DNA of 7,395 nucleotides from Betaproteobacteria bacterium (GCA_011391185.1 JAABRB010000172.1:1-7395); one strand, 5' to 3'. Shown: positions 1 to 4,909, counted from the first letter of the stretch. The notes: generated by a model from the letters alone, not told the origin. Made by a program: numbers and translations.

Positions 1-363
1 TGGGCCGATCTCGGCAAGCATTGCTCGGCCACCGAGCGCCGCGCCGACGAGGCAACGCGCGACGTGGTGACGTGGCTCAAGTGCTACTTCATGCAGGACA
101 AGGTCGGGGAAGAGTTCGACGGCTCGATCAGCGGGGTGACGAGCTTCGGCATCTTCGTCGCGCTGGACGGTATCTACGTGGAAGGTCTGGTGCACATATC
201 GGAGCTCGGCGCCGACTACTTCGAACTCGACGCCGGGCGCCACGTCCTCCGCGGCGCGCGTTCCGGACAGTCTTTCCGGCTTGGCGACCGACTGCGCATA
301 AAGCTCGTCCGGGTCGATCTCGAGGCGGGGCGCATGGACTTCGTTCCGGCCGGGGCAGCGTGA
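1..363 (+). CDS. rnr: Ribonuclease R, C-terminal part (5' end outside window)
   Basis: Reading frame 1 is open from the first base to a TGA at 361-363 and gives the last 120 residues. The first visible residues contain the ERRADEATR block that in RNase R joins the RNB exonuclease core to the C-terminal S1 domain. The S1 domain follows, with GSISGVTSFGIFVAL and VEGLVHISEL motifs, ending in RIKLVRVDLEAGRMDF. RNase R is a processive, Mg-dependent 3'-5' exoribonuclease that degrades structured RNA in the cytoplasm; the S1 domain binds RNA. The protein stops about five residues after the S1 domain, so the long Lys-rich tail of the E. coli enzyme is absent. The stop overlaps the rlmB start, so the two genes are probably co-transcribed and translationally coupled. 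The catalytic RNB residues lie upstream of the window. Identification is firm from the S1 domain, the linker motif and the rlmB neighbour. Confidence 0.93.
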   Translation, partial: WADLGKHCSATERRADEATRDVVTWLKCYFMQDKVGEEFDGSISGVTSFGIFVALDGIYVEGLVHISELGADYFELDAGRHVLRGARSGQSFRLGDRLRIKLVRVDLEAGRMDFVPAGAA

Positions 364-1115
364 CCGCGTCCGCCCTGATCTACGGATTTCACGCGGTGAC
401 CGGGAAGCTGCGCGCGCGCCCGGATTCCGTCCGGGAGATCCTCATCGACAGTGGCCGTGACGATGTCCGGGTGCGCGATCTGCGTCGGCTGGCGGAGGGG
501 TGCGGCGTTCGCGTGCGGGTCGTGGATGCCGCCCATCTTGATGGAATGGCGCCCGGCGCGCGCCATCAGGGCGTCGTCGCGCGGGTGACGCCCGGCACAC
601 CGGCGCGCAGCCTGGACGAGGTACTCGATGCGCTCCGCGAACCTCCGCTCCTGCTGGCACTGGACGGGGTGACCGACCCCCACAATCTCGGGGCTTGCCT
701 GAGAGTGGCAGATGCCGCCGGGGTCCACGCGGTCATCGCGCCCAAGGACCGCGCGGCAGGTCTCGGCGCGACAGCCGCCAAGGTGGCGAGCGGCGCCGCC
801 GAGAGCGTGCCCTATTTTCCGGTTACGAATCTCGTGCGCGCGCTCGAAGCGCTCAAGGAGCGCGGCGTGTGGGTTGTCGGCACGGACTCGTCCGCGGACG
901 AGGAACTGTTCGGCGCGGACCTCCCGGAAGCGGTGGTCTGGGTGCTGGGGGCCGAGGGGCGCGGGATGCGCCGGCTCACGCGCGAGCGCTGCGATCGCGT
1001 GGTGCGCATCCCCATGCTGGGCGCCGTGGAGAGCGTGAACGTCTCGGTGGCCGCCGGGCTCTGCCTGTTCGAGTCGCGCCGCCGGCGAGCGCGCGGCGGT
1101 CCCGGTGGGACGTAA
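360..1115 (+). CDS. rlmB: 23S rRNA (guanosine-2'-O-)-methyltransferase RlmB (SPOUT/TrmH family)
   Basis: Encodes 251 residues; E. coli RlmB is 243. It is expected to methylate the 2'-OH of a guanosine in 23S rRNA (G2251 in E. coli numbering) with S-adenosylmethionine. The N-terminal part begins LIYGFHAVTGKL, the usual RlmB substrate-binding start. The C-terminal SPOUT knot shows all three family motifs: motif 1 DPHNLGACLR with N109 and R115, motif 2 VLGAEGRGMRR with E199, and motif 3 VESVNVSVAAGL with N227. The chosen start is GTG at 360-362, which overlaps the rnr stop in a GTGA junction and immediately precedes the conserved LIYGFHAV block. Starts further upstream would add sequence unrelated to the family, read out of frame through rnr. 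No separate Shine-Dalgarno is needed if translation is coupled to rnr. No missing residues or frameshift were seen. Confidence 0.95.
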   Translation: MTASALIYGFHAVTGKLRARPDSVREILIDSGRDDVRVRDLRRLAEGCGVRVRVVDAAHLDGMAPGARHQGVVARVTPGTPARSLDEVLDALREPPLLLALDGVTDPHNLGACLRVADAAGVHAVIAPKDRAAGLGATAAKVASGAAESVPYFPVTNLVRALEALKERGVWVVGTDSSADEELFGADLPEAVVWVLGAEGRGMRRLTRERCDRVVRIPMLGAVESVNVSVAAGLCLFESRRRRARGGPGGT

Positions 1116-1135
1116 GGGCCAACCCCTTGATTCTC

Positions 1136-1165
1136 TTGTTCGAAGCGGACAAAGTGCGATAGAAT
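1136..1165 (+). promoter_or_regulatory. Candidate sigma70 promoter for rpsF operon
   Basis: A -10 hexamer TAGAAT (1160-1165; 5 of 6 match to TATAAT) is preceded by TTGTTC (1136-1141) with an 18-bp spacer. A second -35-like TTGATT at 1127-1132 is too far from this -10. The expected start is near 1172. The block from the -10 onward is nearly repeated at the dnaB promoter. No transcript data are available, so the call rests on motif match and position only. Confidence 0.5.
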
Positions 1166-1221
1166 CATCGGCTGCCCGCGGGATTCTTCGGAAAGGTGGG
1201 CGGAGCGACAGGGTCGCGACG

Positions 1222-1298
1222 GGGGTAACCCCGCAGCAACCCCGTGGCAACCCGGTAGTAACTCGGTAGTAACCCGGTAGTAATCCAGTAGCAACGAC
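1222..1298 (+). repeat. 11-bp direct tandem repeat, seven units
   Basis: Seven contiguous 11-bp units fit 77 bp exactly: GGGGTAACCCC (1222), GCAGCAACCCC (1233), GTGGCAACCCG (1244), GTAGTAACTCG (1255), GTAGTAACCCG (1266), GTAGTAATCCA (1277) and GTAGCAACGAC (1288). The consensus is close to GTAGTAACCCG and the central units are most alike. The period is not a multiple of three, so it is not a coding repeat; it is close to one turn of B-DNA. The first unit is a perfect GGGG/CCCC hairpin with a TAA loop. The array lies inside the putative rpsF leader. Its function is unknown; it may be only a slippage-generated minisatellite. Confidence 0.85.
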
Positions 1299-1306
1299 AA
1301 TTTGAT

Positions 1307-1378
1307 CGGCCCCCTGATCGTCCGATAATTCGGCGATTCCGGCCGTCCTTGCCTCACCGGTCGCGCATACCGGGAGGC
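1307..1378 (+). promoter_or_regulatory. Structured rpsF leader; possible S6:S18 autoregulatory element
   Basis: Two potential RNA structures precede rpsF. The first has an outer helix CGGCC (1307-1311)/GGCCG (1341-1345), an internal loop, and an inner helix ATCG-CCGA (1317-1325, bulged T1321) paired with TCGGCGAT (1330-1337) around a TAAT loop. The second pairs GCCTC (1351-1355) with GAGGC (1374-1378) and CCGG (1357-1360) with CCGG (1370-1373), with bulged A1356 and a nine-base loop. Many bacteria carry an rpsF leader that binds the S6:S18 complex through a CCG-containing bulge mimicking 16S rRNA helix 22. Here CCG triplets lie in or beside the helices and the position is right, but I cannot confirm a match to the family consensus. 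Confidence 0.4.
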
Positions 1379-1399
1379 TTTCAACCATAAGGAGCCTGA

Positions 1400-1810
1400 A
1401 TGCGACATTACGAAATCGTTTTCATCGTTCATCCGGACCAGAGTGAGCAGGTCCCGGCAATGATCGAGCGCTATCGCGGCGTGATCGCGCAGCGCGACGG
1501 CAAGGTCCATCGACTCGAGGACTGGGGCCGCCGGCAGCTCGCCTATTCGGTCGCGAAGATCCACAAGGCGCACTATGTCCTCATGAACATCGAGTGCGAT
1601 AACGAGACGCTCGCAGAGCTGGATCACTCGTTCCGCTTCAACGACGCAGTGCTGCGCCACCTCATCGTGAAGATGAAGGGCGTGGTCACGGCGGCCTCGC
1701 CGATGATGAAGGAAGACAAGGCGAAATCCGTCCTGAACCAGGGTGAAGGCCGCCCGGGCGAAGGAAGCAGGCGGAGCGAGGCCGGGGCGGGCGCCCCAGG
1801 GGCCGCCTGA
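1400..1810 (+). CDS. rpsF: 30S ribosomal protein S6
   Basis: Encodes 136 residues, close to the usual S6 length. It begins [19 protein letters not shown], the typical S6 N-terminus, and contains the conserved [22 protein letters not shown] block (about residues 43-64) and the [14 protein letters not shown] end of the fold ([10 protein letters not shown], near residues 85-94). S6 binds 16S rRNA helix 22 region as a heterodimer with S18, whose gene lies two genes downstream. The start ATG at 1400 has a good ribosome-binding site AAGGAG (1389-1394) five bases away. The last 30 or so residues are a low-complexity Gly/Ala/Glu/Arg tail ending GAGAPGAA, without the terminal Glu residues that RimK extends in E. 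coli S6. It is the first gene of a four-gene operon; priB begins six bases after its stop. Confidence 0.97.
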   Translation: MRHYEIVFIVHPDQSEQVPAMIERYRGVIAQRDGKVHRLEDWGRRQLAYSVAKIHKAHYVLMNIECDNETLAELDHSFRFNDAVLRHLIVKMKGVVTAASPMMKEDKAKSVLNQGEGRPGEGSRRSEAGAGAPGAA

Positions 1811-1816
1811 GCAGGC

Positions 1817-2116
1817 TTGGACAGCGCAAACGAGCTCACGCTTACCGGAATCCTCACGGAACGGGATGCTCTTCGCTACACGCCTGCCGGAATCGCGCTC
1901 GTGAATTTCCGCATCGTTCACGATTCCGAGCAAAGCGAGGCGGGCGCGGTGCGGCAGGTCAACGCGGAGTTGCGGTGTCTGGCGGTCGAGGAACAAGCGC
2001 GGCTCGTGGTCGCAGCCCCACTCGGGTCGGAGATCAGTGTGAGCGGATTCCTGGCGGCGAAAGGTCGCTCCGGCAAGCAACTCGTGCTGCACGTCAAACG
2101 AATCGAATTCGAGTAA
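1817..2116 (+). CDS. priB: Primosomal replication protein N (PriB)
   Basis: Encodes 99 residues; E. coli PriB is 104. PriB is a single-stranded-DNA-binding OB-fold homodimer that links PriA to DnaT/DnaC or directly to helicase loading during restart of stalled replication forks. The N-terminal [27 protein letters not shown] segment matches the PriB/SSB-type OB-fold opening, and the C-terminal half has the [25 protein letters not shown] strands. The start is a TTG at 1817-1819: it is the first possible start after the in-frame rpsF stop at 1808-1810, and the next in-frame starts lie inside the OB fold. Only a weak GAG (1809-1811) precedes it, so expression probably depends on ribosomes arriving from rpsF. 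Its position between S6 and S18 is the classical beta/gamma arrangement. Confidence 0.93.
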   Translation: MDSANELTLTGILTERDALRYTPAGIALVNFRIVHDSEQSEAGAVRQVNAELRCLAVEEQARLVVAAPLGSEISVSGFLAAKGRSGKQLVLHVKRIEFE

Positions 2117-2122
2117 GGAGGG
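2115..2122 (+). promoter_or_regulatory. Strong Shine-Dalgarno deciding the rpsR start
   Basis: AAGGAGGG begins inside the priB TAA stop (2114-2116) and sits four bases before the ATG at 2127. It is the best ribosome-binding site in the operon and supports the long form of S18 rather than any internal start. Confidence 0.85.
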
Positions 2123-2126
2123 AATC

Positions 2127-2441
2127 ATGGCAACACCATCAAGGGGACGTTCCAGCGGCGGCCGCGGCCGTCCTGGCCAGAAAGGCTTCAAGGGCAAGGG
2201 GAAAGAACGCGGCGGCGCCCGCGCACTGTTCCGCCGGCGCAAGTTCTGCCGCTTCACCGCGGAGAAGATGGAATGGATCGACTACAAGGACGTCGATCTG
2301 CTGAAGGATTTCATCGGCGAGAATGGCAAGATCATTCCGGCGCGCATCACCGGTACCAAGGCCGGATTCCAGCGGCAGCTGGCCGAGGCCGTCAAGCGCG
2401 CACGCTTCCTCGCGCTCATCCCCTACACCGACGCGCACTGA
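2127..2441 (+). CDS. rpsR: 30S ribosomal protein S18 with long basic Gly-rich N-terminal extension
   Basis: Encodes 104 residues, against about 75 in E. coli. The S18 core starts near residue 34 with [24 protein letters not shown] and continues through [45 protein letters not shown], which is nearly canonical. C41 in KFCRF is the cysteine common in S18 proteins. Residues 2-33 are an added segment rich in Gly, Arg, Lys and Ser with [10 protein letters not shown] and RGG patterns. This extension is supported by the strong Shine-Dalgarno at 2115-2122 and by the lack of any other ATG or GTG before residue 48. S18 joins S6 on the platform of the 30S subunit. Extended basic N-termini occur in other betaproteobacterial S18 proteins, but this RGG-like composition is unusual to my knowledge. 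The gene directly follows priB and precedes rplI by 13 nt. Confidence 0.96.
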   Translation: MATPSRGRSSGGRGRPGQKGFKGKGKERGGARALFRRRKFCRFTAEKMEWIDYKDVDLLKDFIGENGKIIPARITGTKAGFQRQLAEAVKRARFLALIPYTDAH

Positions 2442-2454
2442 AAGGGCCGCAGCG

Positions 2455-2910
2455 ATGCAAGTCATACTGCTCGAGAAGATCTCCAATCTCGGCGCGCTCG
2501 GCGAGGTGGTGAAGGTGAAGGCCGGATTCGCGCGCAACTACCTCATTCCCAAGGGCAAGGCGCAGCGCGCCACGCCCGAGAACCTGGCGCAGTTCGAAAC
2601 GCGCCGGGGCGAGCTCGAAAGCGCCCAGTCGGAGGCACTGCAGGCCTCGCAGGCTCGTGCGACCAAGTTCGAGGGCGTCGCGATCCAGCTCACGCGACGC
2701 GCCAGCGTGGATGGCCGCCTGTTCGGTTCCGTCACCGCATACGACATTGTCGAAGCGATTTCCGAGCTTGGGCACGAGGTGGAGCGGTCGATGATCCGGA
2801 TGCCGCAGGGCCCGCTCAAGATGATCGGCGATCACGACATCGCGGTGGCATTGCACAGCGACGTGGTGGTGCACATCAAGGTGACGGTGCTCGGCGAGGC
2901 CGCAGCGTAA
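2455..2910 (+). CDS. rplI: 50S ribosomal protein L9
   Basis: Encodes 151 residues; E. coli L9 has 149. The N-terminal globular domain reads MQVILLEKISNLGALGEVVKVKAGFARNYLIPKGKA, matching the L9 signature that binds 23S rRNA near the L1 stalk base. A long helical linker follows (about residues 42-75), then the C-terminal domain with the RLFGSVTAYDIVEAI motif and a final HIKVTVLGEAAA. The start ATG at 2455 is preceded by AAAGGG at 2441-2446, eight bases upstream, and gives the conserved N-terminus exactly; a longer reading through rpsR would add unrelated sequence. It is the last gene of the rpsF operon and is followed by a strong terminator hairpin. L9 is dispensable in E. coli but conserved and affects frame maintenance and ribosome spacing. 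Confidence 0.97.
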   Translation: MQVILLEKISNLGALGEVVKVKAGFARNYLIPKGKAQRATPENLAQFETRRGELESAQSEALQASQARATKFEGVAIQLTRRASVDGRLFGSVTAYDIVEAISELGHEVERSMIRMPQGPLKMIGDHDIAVALHSDVVVHIKVTVLGEAAA

Positions 2911-2966
2911 GCGCTTGACGCATAAAGCACGCACGTCGGCGACGGGGTGAACGCTGCAGTTTTCGA

Positions 2967-2998
2967 GAAGAAGGGCCCTGCGGGGCCCTTCTTCAATT
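2967..2998 (+). terminator. Terminator of the rpsF-priB-rpsR-rplI operon
   Basis: A perfect 12-bp inverted repeat, GAAGAAGGGCCC (2967-2978) and GGGCCCTTCTTC (2983-2994), encloses a TGCG loop. It lies 56 bp after the rplI stop. The tail AATT is short, so the pyrimidine-rich right arm must supply most of the weak hybrid; termination may be partial. The purine-rich left arm would give a similar pyrimidine run on the other strand. Confidence 0.8.
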
Positions 2999-3030
2999 CC
3001 GCCGTGACGGTGGCCGCAGTGTACGCGGTG

Positions 3031-3036
3031 TAGAAT
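3031..3036 (+). promoter_or_regulatory. Candidate dnaB promoter (-10 element)
   Basis: TAGAAT at 3031-3036 lies 33 bp after the operon terminator and 32 bp before the dnaB ATG, giving an expected leader of about 26 nt. No good -35 is seen at normal spacing (a GTGACG at 3004-3009 is 21 bp away), so it would be weak or activator-dependent. The sequence TAGAATCCTCGG, then seven bases, then CGGGATT matches the rpsF promoter region with one mismatch and the same spacing. Confidence 0.4.
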
Positions 3037-3068
3037 CCTCGGGCCTTCTCGGGATTTCCGATTTTCCA

Positions 3069-4457
3069 ATGCCCCAGTCCACCCTTCCAACGACCGTCGA
3101 CGCACCGCTCGTCGCGCTGCGCGTACCGCCGCACTCCATCGAGGCCGAGCAGTCGGTGCTCGGGGGGCTGATGCTGGATAACGCTGCCTGGGATCGGGTC
3201 GGGGACGTCCTCGGGGTGGACGATTTCTACCGCGACGACCATCGCCGCATCTACCGCCAGATCTCGAAGCTCATCGAACAGAATCGTCCGGCCGACGTCG
3301 TGACGGTCTCCGAGGCGATCGAATCGAGCGAGGACAAGGACAAGACCGGCGGGATCACCTACCTCGGTCAGCTGGCGCAGAACACGCCGTCGGCGCACAA
3401 CATCCGCCGCTACGCGGAGCTCGTGCGGGAGCGCGCCGTCATGCGCAAGCTCGTCACGGTCGGCAACGAGATCGCGGACAGCGCGCTCAGCCCCGCCGGA
3501 AAGGAAGTTGGCCAGCTGCTTGACGAGGCCGAATCCAAGGTGTTCGAGATCGCGGAGGCCGGAAGCCGCGGCCGCGAGGGATTCAAGGACATCCACCAGC
3601 TCCTCTCCCAGGTGATGGAGCGTGTGGACATGCTGTATCACCGCGACAATCCGTCGGACATCACCGGGATTCCAACCGGATTCAACGACATCGACCAGAT
3701 GACCTCGGGTCTGCAGGAGGGGGATCTCATCGTGGTGGCGGGACGGCCGAGCATGGGCAAGACCTCGCTGGCGCTCAACATGGGCGAGCACGTCGCGGTG
3801 GAGACCCGACTGCCGGTGGCGGTGTTCAGCATGGAAATGGGAGGCACCCAGCTTGCCACGCGGATGCTCGGATCCATCGGGCGGCTCGACCAGCACAAGC
3901 TGCGCACCGGCCGGCTCTCCGACGAGGACTGGAACAAGCTCACCAACGCGGTCGGCAAGCTGCACGATGCGCCGATCCACATCGACGAGACCGCGGCGCT
4001 CAATGCGCTCGAGCTGCGAGCCCGGGCGCGGCGACTTCACCGCCAATACGGAAAGCTCGGACTGATCATTGTCGACTATCTGCAGCTCATGTCGGCGTCG
4101 CGGCAGGGTGAGAACCGGGCGACCGAGATCTCGGAAATCTCGCGCTCGTTGAAGGCGCTTGCGAAAGAGCTGCAAGTGCCGGTCGTGGCGCTCTCGCAGT
4201 TGAACCGCAGCCTCGAGCAGCGGCCCAACAAGCGGCCGGTGATGTCGGATCTGCGCGAATCCGGCGCAATCGAGCAGGATGCCGACCTGATCCTCTTCAT
4301 CTATCGCGACGAGGTCTACAACCCCGATTCGGCGGACAAGGGCCGGGCCGAGATCATCATCGGCAAGCAGCGAAACGGCCCGATCGGGACCGTGAACCTG
4401 ACTTTTCTCGGGCAGTACACGCGCTTCGAGAACTACGCGTCCGCAGGTAATTTTTAG
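3069..4457 (+). CDS. dnaB: Replicative DNA helicase DnaB
   Basis: Encodes 462 residues, the usual length (E. coli 471). DnaB is the hexameric 5'-3' helicase that unwinds DNA at the replication fork and recruits primase. The N-terminal domain starts with VPPHSIEAEQSVLGGLMLD (from residue 19). The RecA-like C-terminal domain carries Walker A GRPSMGKTS at 225-233 (K231, T232), Walker B IIVDYLQL around D336, the SQLNRSLEQRP segment, and SDLRESGAIEQDADL from residue 393. No intein, insertion or frameshift interrupts the motifs. The ATG at 3069 gives a normal N-terminal length, but no clear Shine-Dalgarno lies at standard distance; only CGGGA at 3050-3054 is nearby. The gene sits after the S6/S18/L9 operon, as in many proteobacteria, but behind its own candidate promoter. 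No terminator with a T-run is seen after it on the plus strand. Confidence 0.98.
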   Translation: MPQSTLPTTVDAPLVALRVPPHSIEAEQSVLGGLMLDNAAWDRVGDVLGVDDFYRDDHRRIYRQISKLIEQNRPADVVTVSEAIESSEDKDKTGGITYLGQLAQNTPSAHNIRRYAELVRERAVMRKLVTVGNEIADSALSPAGKEVGQLLDEAESKVFEIAEAGSRGREGFKDIHQLLSQVMERVDMLYHRDNPSDITGIPTGFNDIDQMTSGLQEGDLIVVAGRPSMGKTSLALNMGEHVAVETRLPVAVFSMEMGGTQLATRMLGSIGRLDQHKLRTGRLSDEDWNKLTNAVGKLHDAPIHIDETAALNALELRARARRLHRQYGKLGLIIVDYLQLMSASRQGENRATEISEISRSLKALAKELQVPVVALSQLNRSLEQRPNKRPVMSDLRESGAIEQDADLILFIYRDEVYNPDSADKGRAEIIIGKQRNGPIGTVNLTFLGQYTRFENYASAGNF

Positions 4458-4520
4458 GACGCCTCGCGCGGTGCCCGGCAGGTCGCGCAGCACCCATCCG
4501 GGCGCGCAATTCAGGTCCGG

Positions 4521-4550
4521 AAAACAAAAAGGCCCGGAGTTACCGGGCCT
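4521..4550 (-). terminator. Intrinsic terminator of the minus-strand small transcript
   Basis: On the minus strand, AGGCCCGG (4550-4543), loop TAACT (4542-4538), CCGGGCCT (4537-4530) is followed by TTTTGTTTT (4529-4521): a perfect 8-bp G+C-rich stem directly followed by a T-run. On the plus strand the hairpin is followed by GAGAGGTCGC, so it should not terminate dnaB efficiently. The direction of the T-run shows that the unit ended here is transcribed on the minus strand. Confidence 0.88.
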
Positions 4551-4664
4551 GAGAGGTCGCACCGAAACGTTGTTGTTTTTATCCCTGGAGCGACGTTACC
4601 GCTGGCGTACGGAGGAGGAGTCGGATCGCCAAGCGTTTATTCCGCCACTTCAGAGCTTTACCAC
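4521..4664 (-). ncRNA. Candidate trans-acting small RNA, about 140 nt, minus strand
   Basis: Promoter and terminator on the minus strand bracket about 143 nt. Reading from the predicted start near 4664, the RNA has a short single-stranded 5' part, then a hairpin CGCTTGGCG/CGCCAGCG (4635-4627 with 4607-4600; 8 bp, one bulge) with a 19-nt loop holding ACTCCTCCTCCG. Next come GUCGC (4594-4590)/GCGAC (4560-4556), enclosing an unpaired A-rich stretch (AAA AAC AAC AAC, 4580-4569), and finally a G+C-rich terminator with a T-run. No open frame with a start codon and ribosome-binding site fits inside. The layout is that of an Hfq-dependent regulatory RNA: an exposed anti-Shine-Dalgarno loop, an ARN motif and a U-rich tail. 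I do not recognise the family; loop sequence resembles the CCUCCUCC motif of alphaproteobacterial sRNAs but homology is not claimed. Expression is inferred only from the signals. Confidence 0.6.
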
Positions 4665-4670
4665 GGCTTC

Positions 4671-4700
4671 TTTATAGAGGACATTAGCAACCGCTGTCAA
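4671..4700 (-). promoter_or_regulatory. Consensus-like sigma70 promoter, minus strand
   Basis: On the minus strand a perfect TTGACA -35 (4700-4695) and TATAAA -10 (4676-4671; 5 of 6) are separated by 18 bp. This is the best promoter match in the window. The predicted start is a G near 4664. It points away from the beta-propeller gene, toward the terminator at 4550-4521, and no protein gene lies between them. Confidence 0.8.
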
Positions 4701-4811
4701 GTATGAATCTTCGACGGGGGAGGGAAAGTTCCAAGCTCAGCGGCACGGCACGGCGGAGCTGCCGGATCCGGGATCCGGGACGTGCCCGACCATTCCGCTC
4801 CGGCGCGCGGG

Positions 4812-4840
4812 TTGATCATCTGTAACCATCTGTTAATGAT
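4812..4840 (+). promoter_or_regulatory. Candidate promoter and operator-like repeats for the beta-propeller gene
   Basis: TTGATC (4812-4817) and AATGAT (4835-4840) are 17 bp apart, a moderate sigma70 match. Two direct CATCTGT copies (4817-4823 and 4827-4833) lie exactly 10 bp apart in the spacer, and ATCAT (4815-4819)/ATGAT (4836-4840) form an inverted pair. A perfect palindrome CCCGATCGGG (4859-4868) lies just after the expected start point near 4848. This spacing is what one sees when a regulator binds the same face of the helix, but no regulator can be named. Confidence 0.35.
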
Positions 4841-4889
4841 GAAAAACCTGGACAATCACCCGATCGGGATGGCCGCCGATAAGGTCCGT

Positions 4890-4909
4890 GTGGCCCACCG
4901 CTGGGCCGC
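4890..4909 (+). other. Hairpin in the leader of the beta-propeller gene
   Basis: GTGGCCCA (4890-4897) pairs with TGGGCCGC (4902-4909) around a CCGC loop, 8 bp with one G-T pair. No T-run follows, so it is not a typical terminator. It would lie in the 5' leader of the downstream mRNA if the promoter near 4812 is used. Function is unknown. Confidence 0.45.

Larger units (their letters stand above)
1116..1399 (+). other. Intergenic region and putative long rpsF leader
   Basis: These 284 bp between rlmB and rpsF contain no credible protein gene. From left to right I see a candidate promoter (1136-1165), a short GCGAC/GTCGC hairpin (1205-1217), an 11-bp tandem repeat array (1222-1298), and two hairpin structures (1307-1345 and 1351-1378) ending at the rpsF ribosome-binding site AAGGAG (1389-1394). 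If the promoter call is right, the rpsF mRNA starts near 1172 and has a leader of about 230 nt, long for a ribosomal protein operon and suggestive of leader-based control. Confidence 0.6.

Noticed and set aside
1114..1135. AAGGG/CCCTT mini-hairpin after rlmB as a terminator
   Set aside because: The stem is five bp, it overlaps the rlmB stop, and it lacks a real T-run; it may be chance.
216..1388. Long minus-strand open frames opposite rlmB, and similar frames opposite rplI, dnaB and the propeller gene
   Set aside because: They are shadows caused by high GC at third positions; their translations are Arg/His/Pro-rich, low in family-like motifs, and they oppose genes with clear families.
4471..4677. 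Open frame of 68 codons on the plus strand after dnaB
   Set aside because: It runs through the minus-strand terminator hairpin and sRNA signals, has no ribosome-binding site before its start, and its product resembles nothing I know.
4764..4777. Tandem GGATCCG repeat as a mobile-element end or attachment site
   Set aside because: Two 7-bp copies in GC-rich DNA are not enough; no transposase, integrase or target duplication is nearby.
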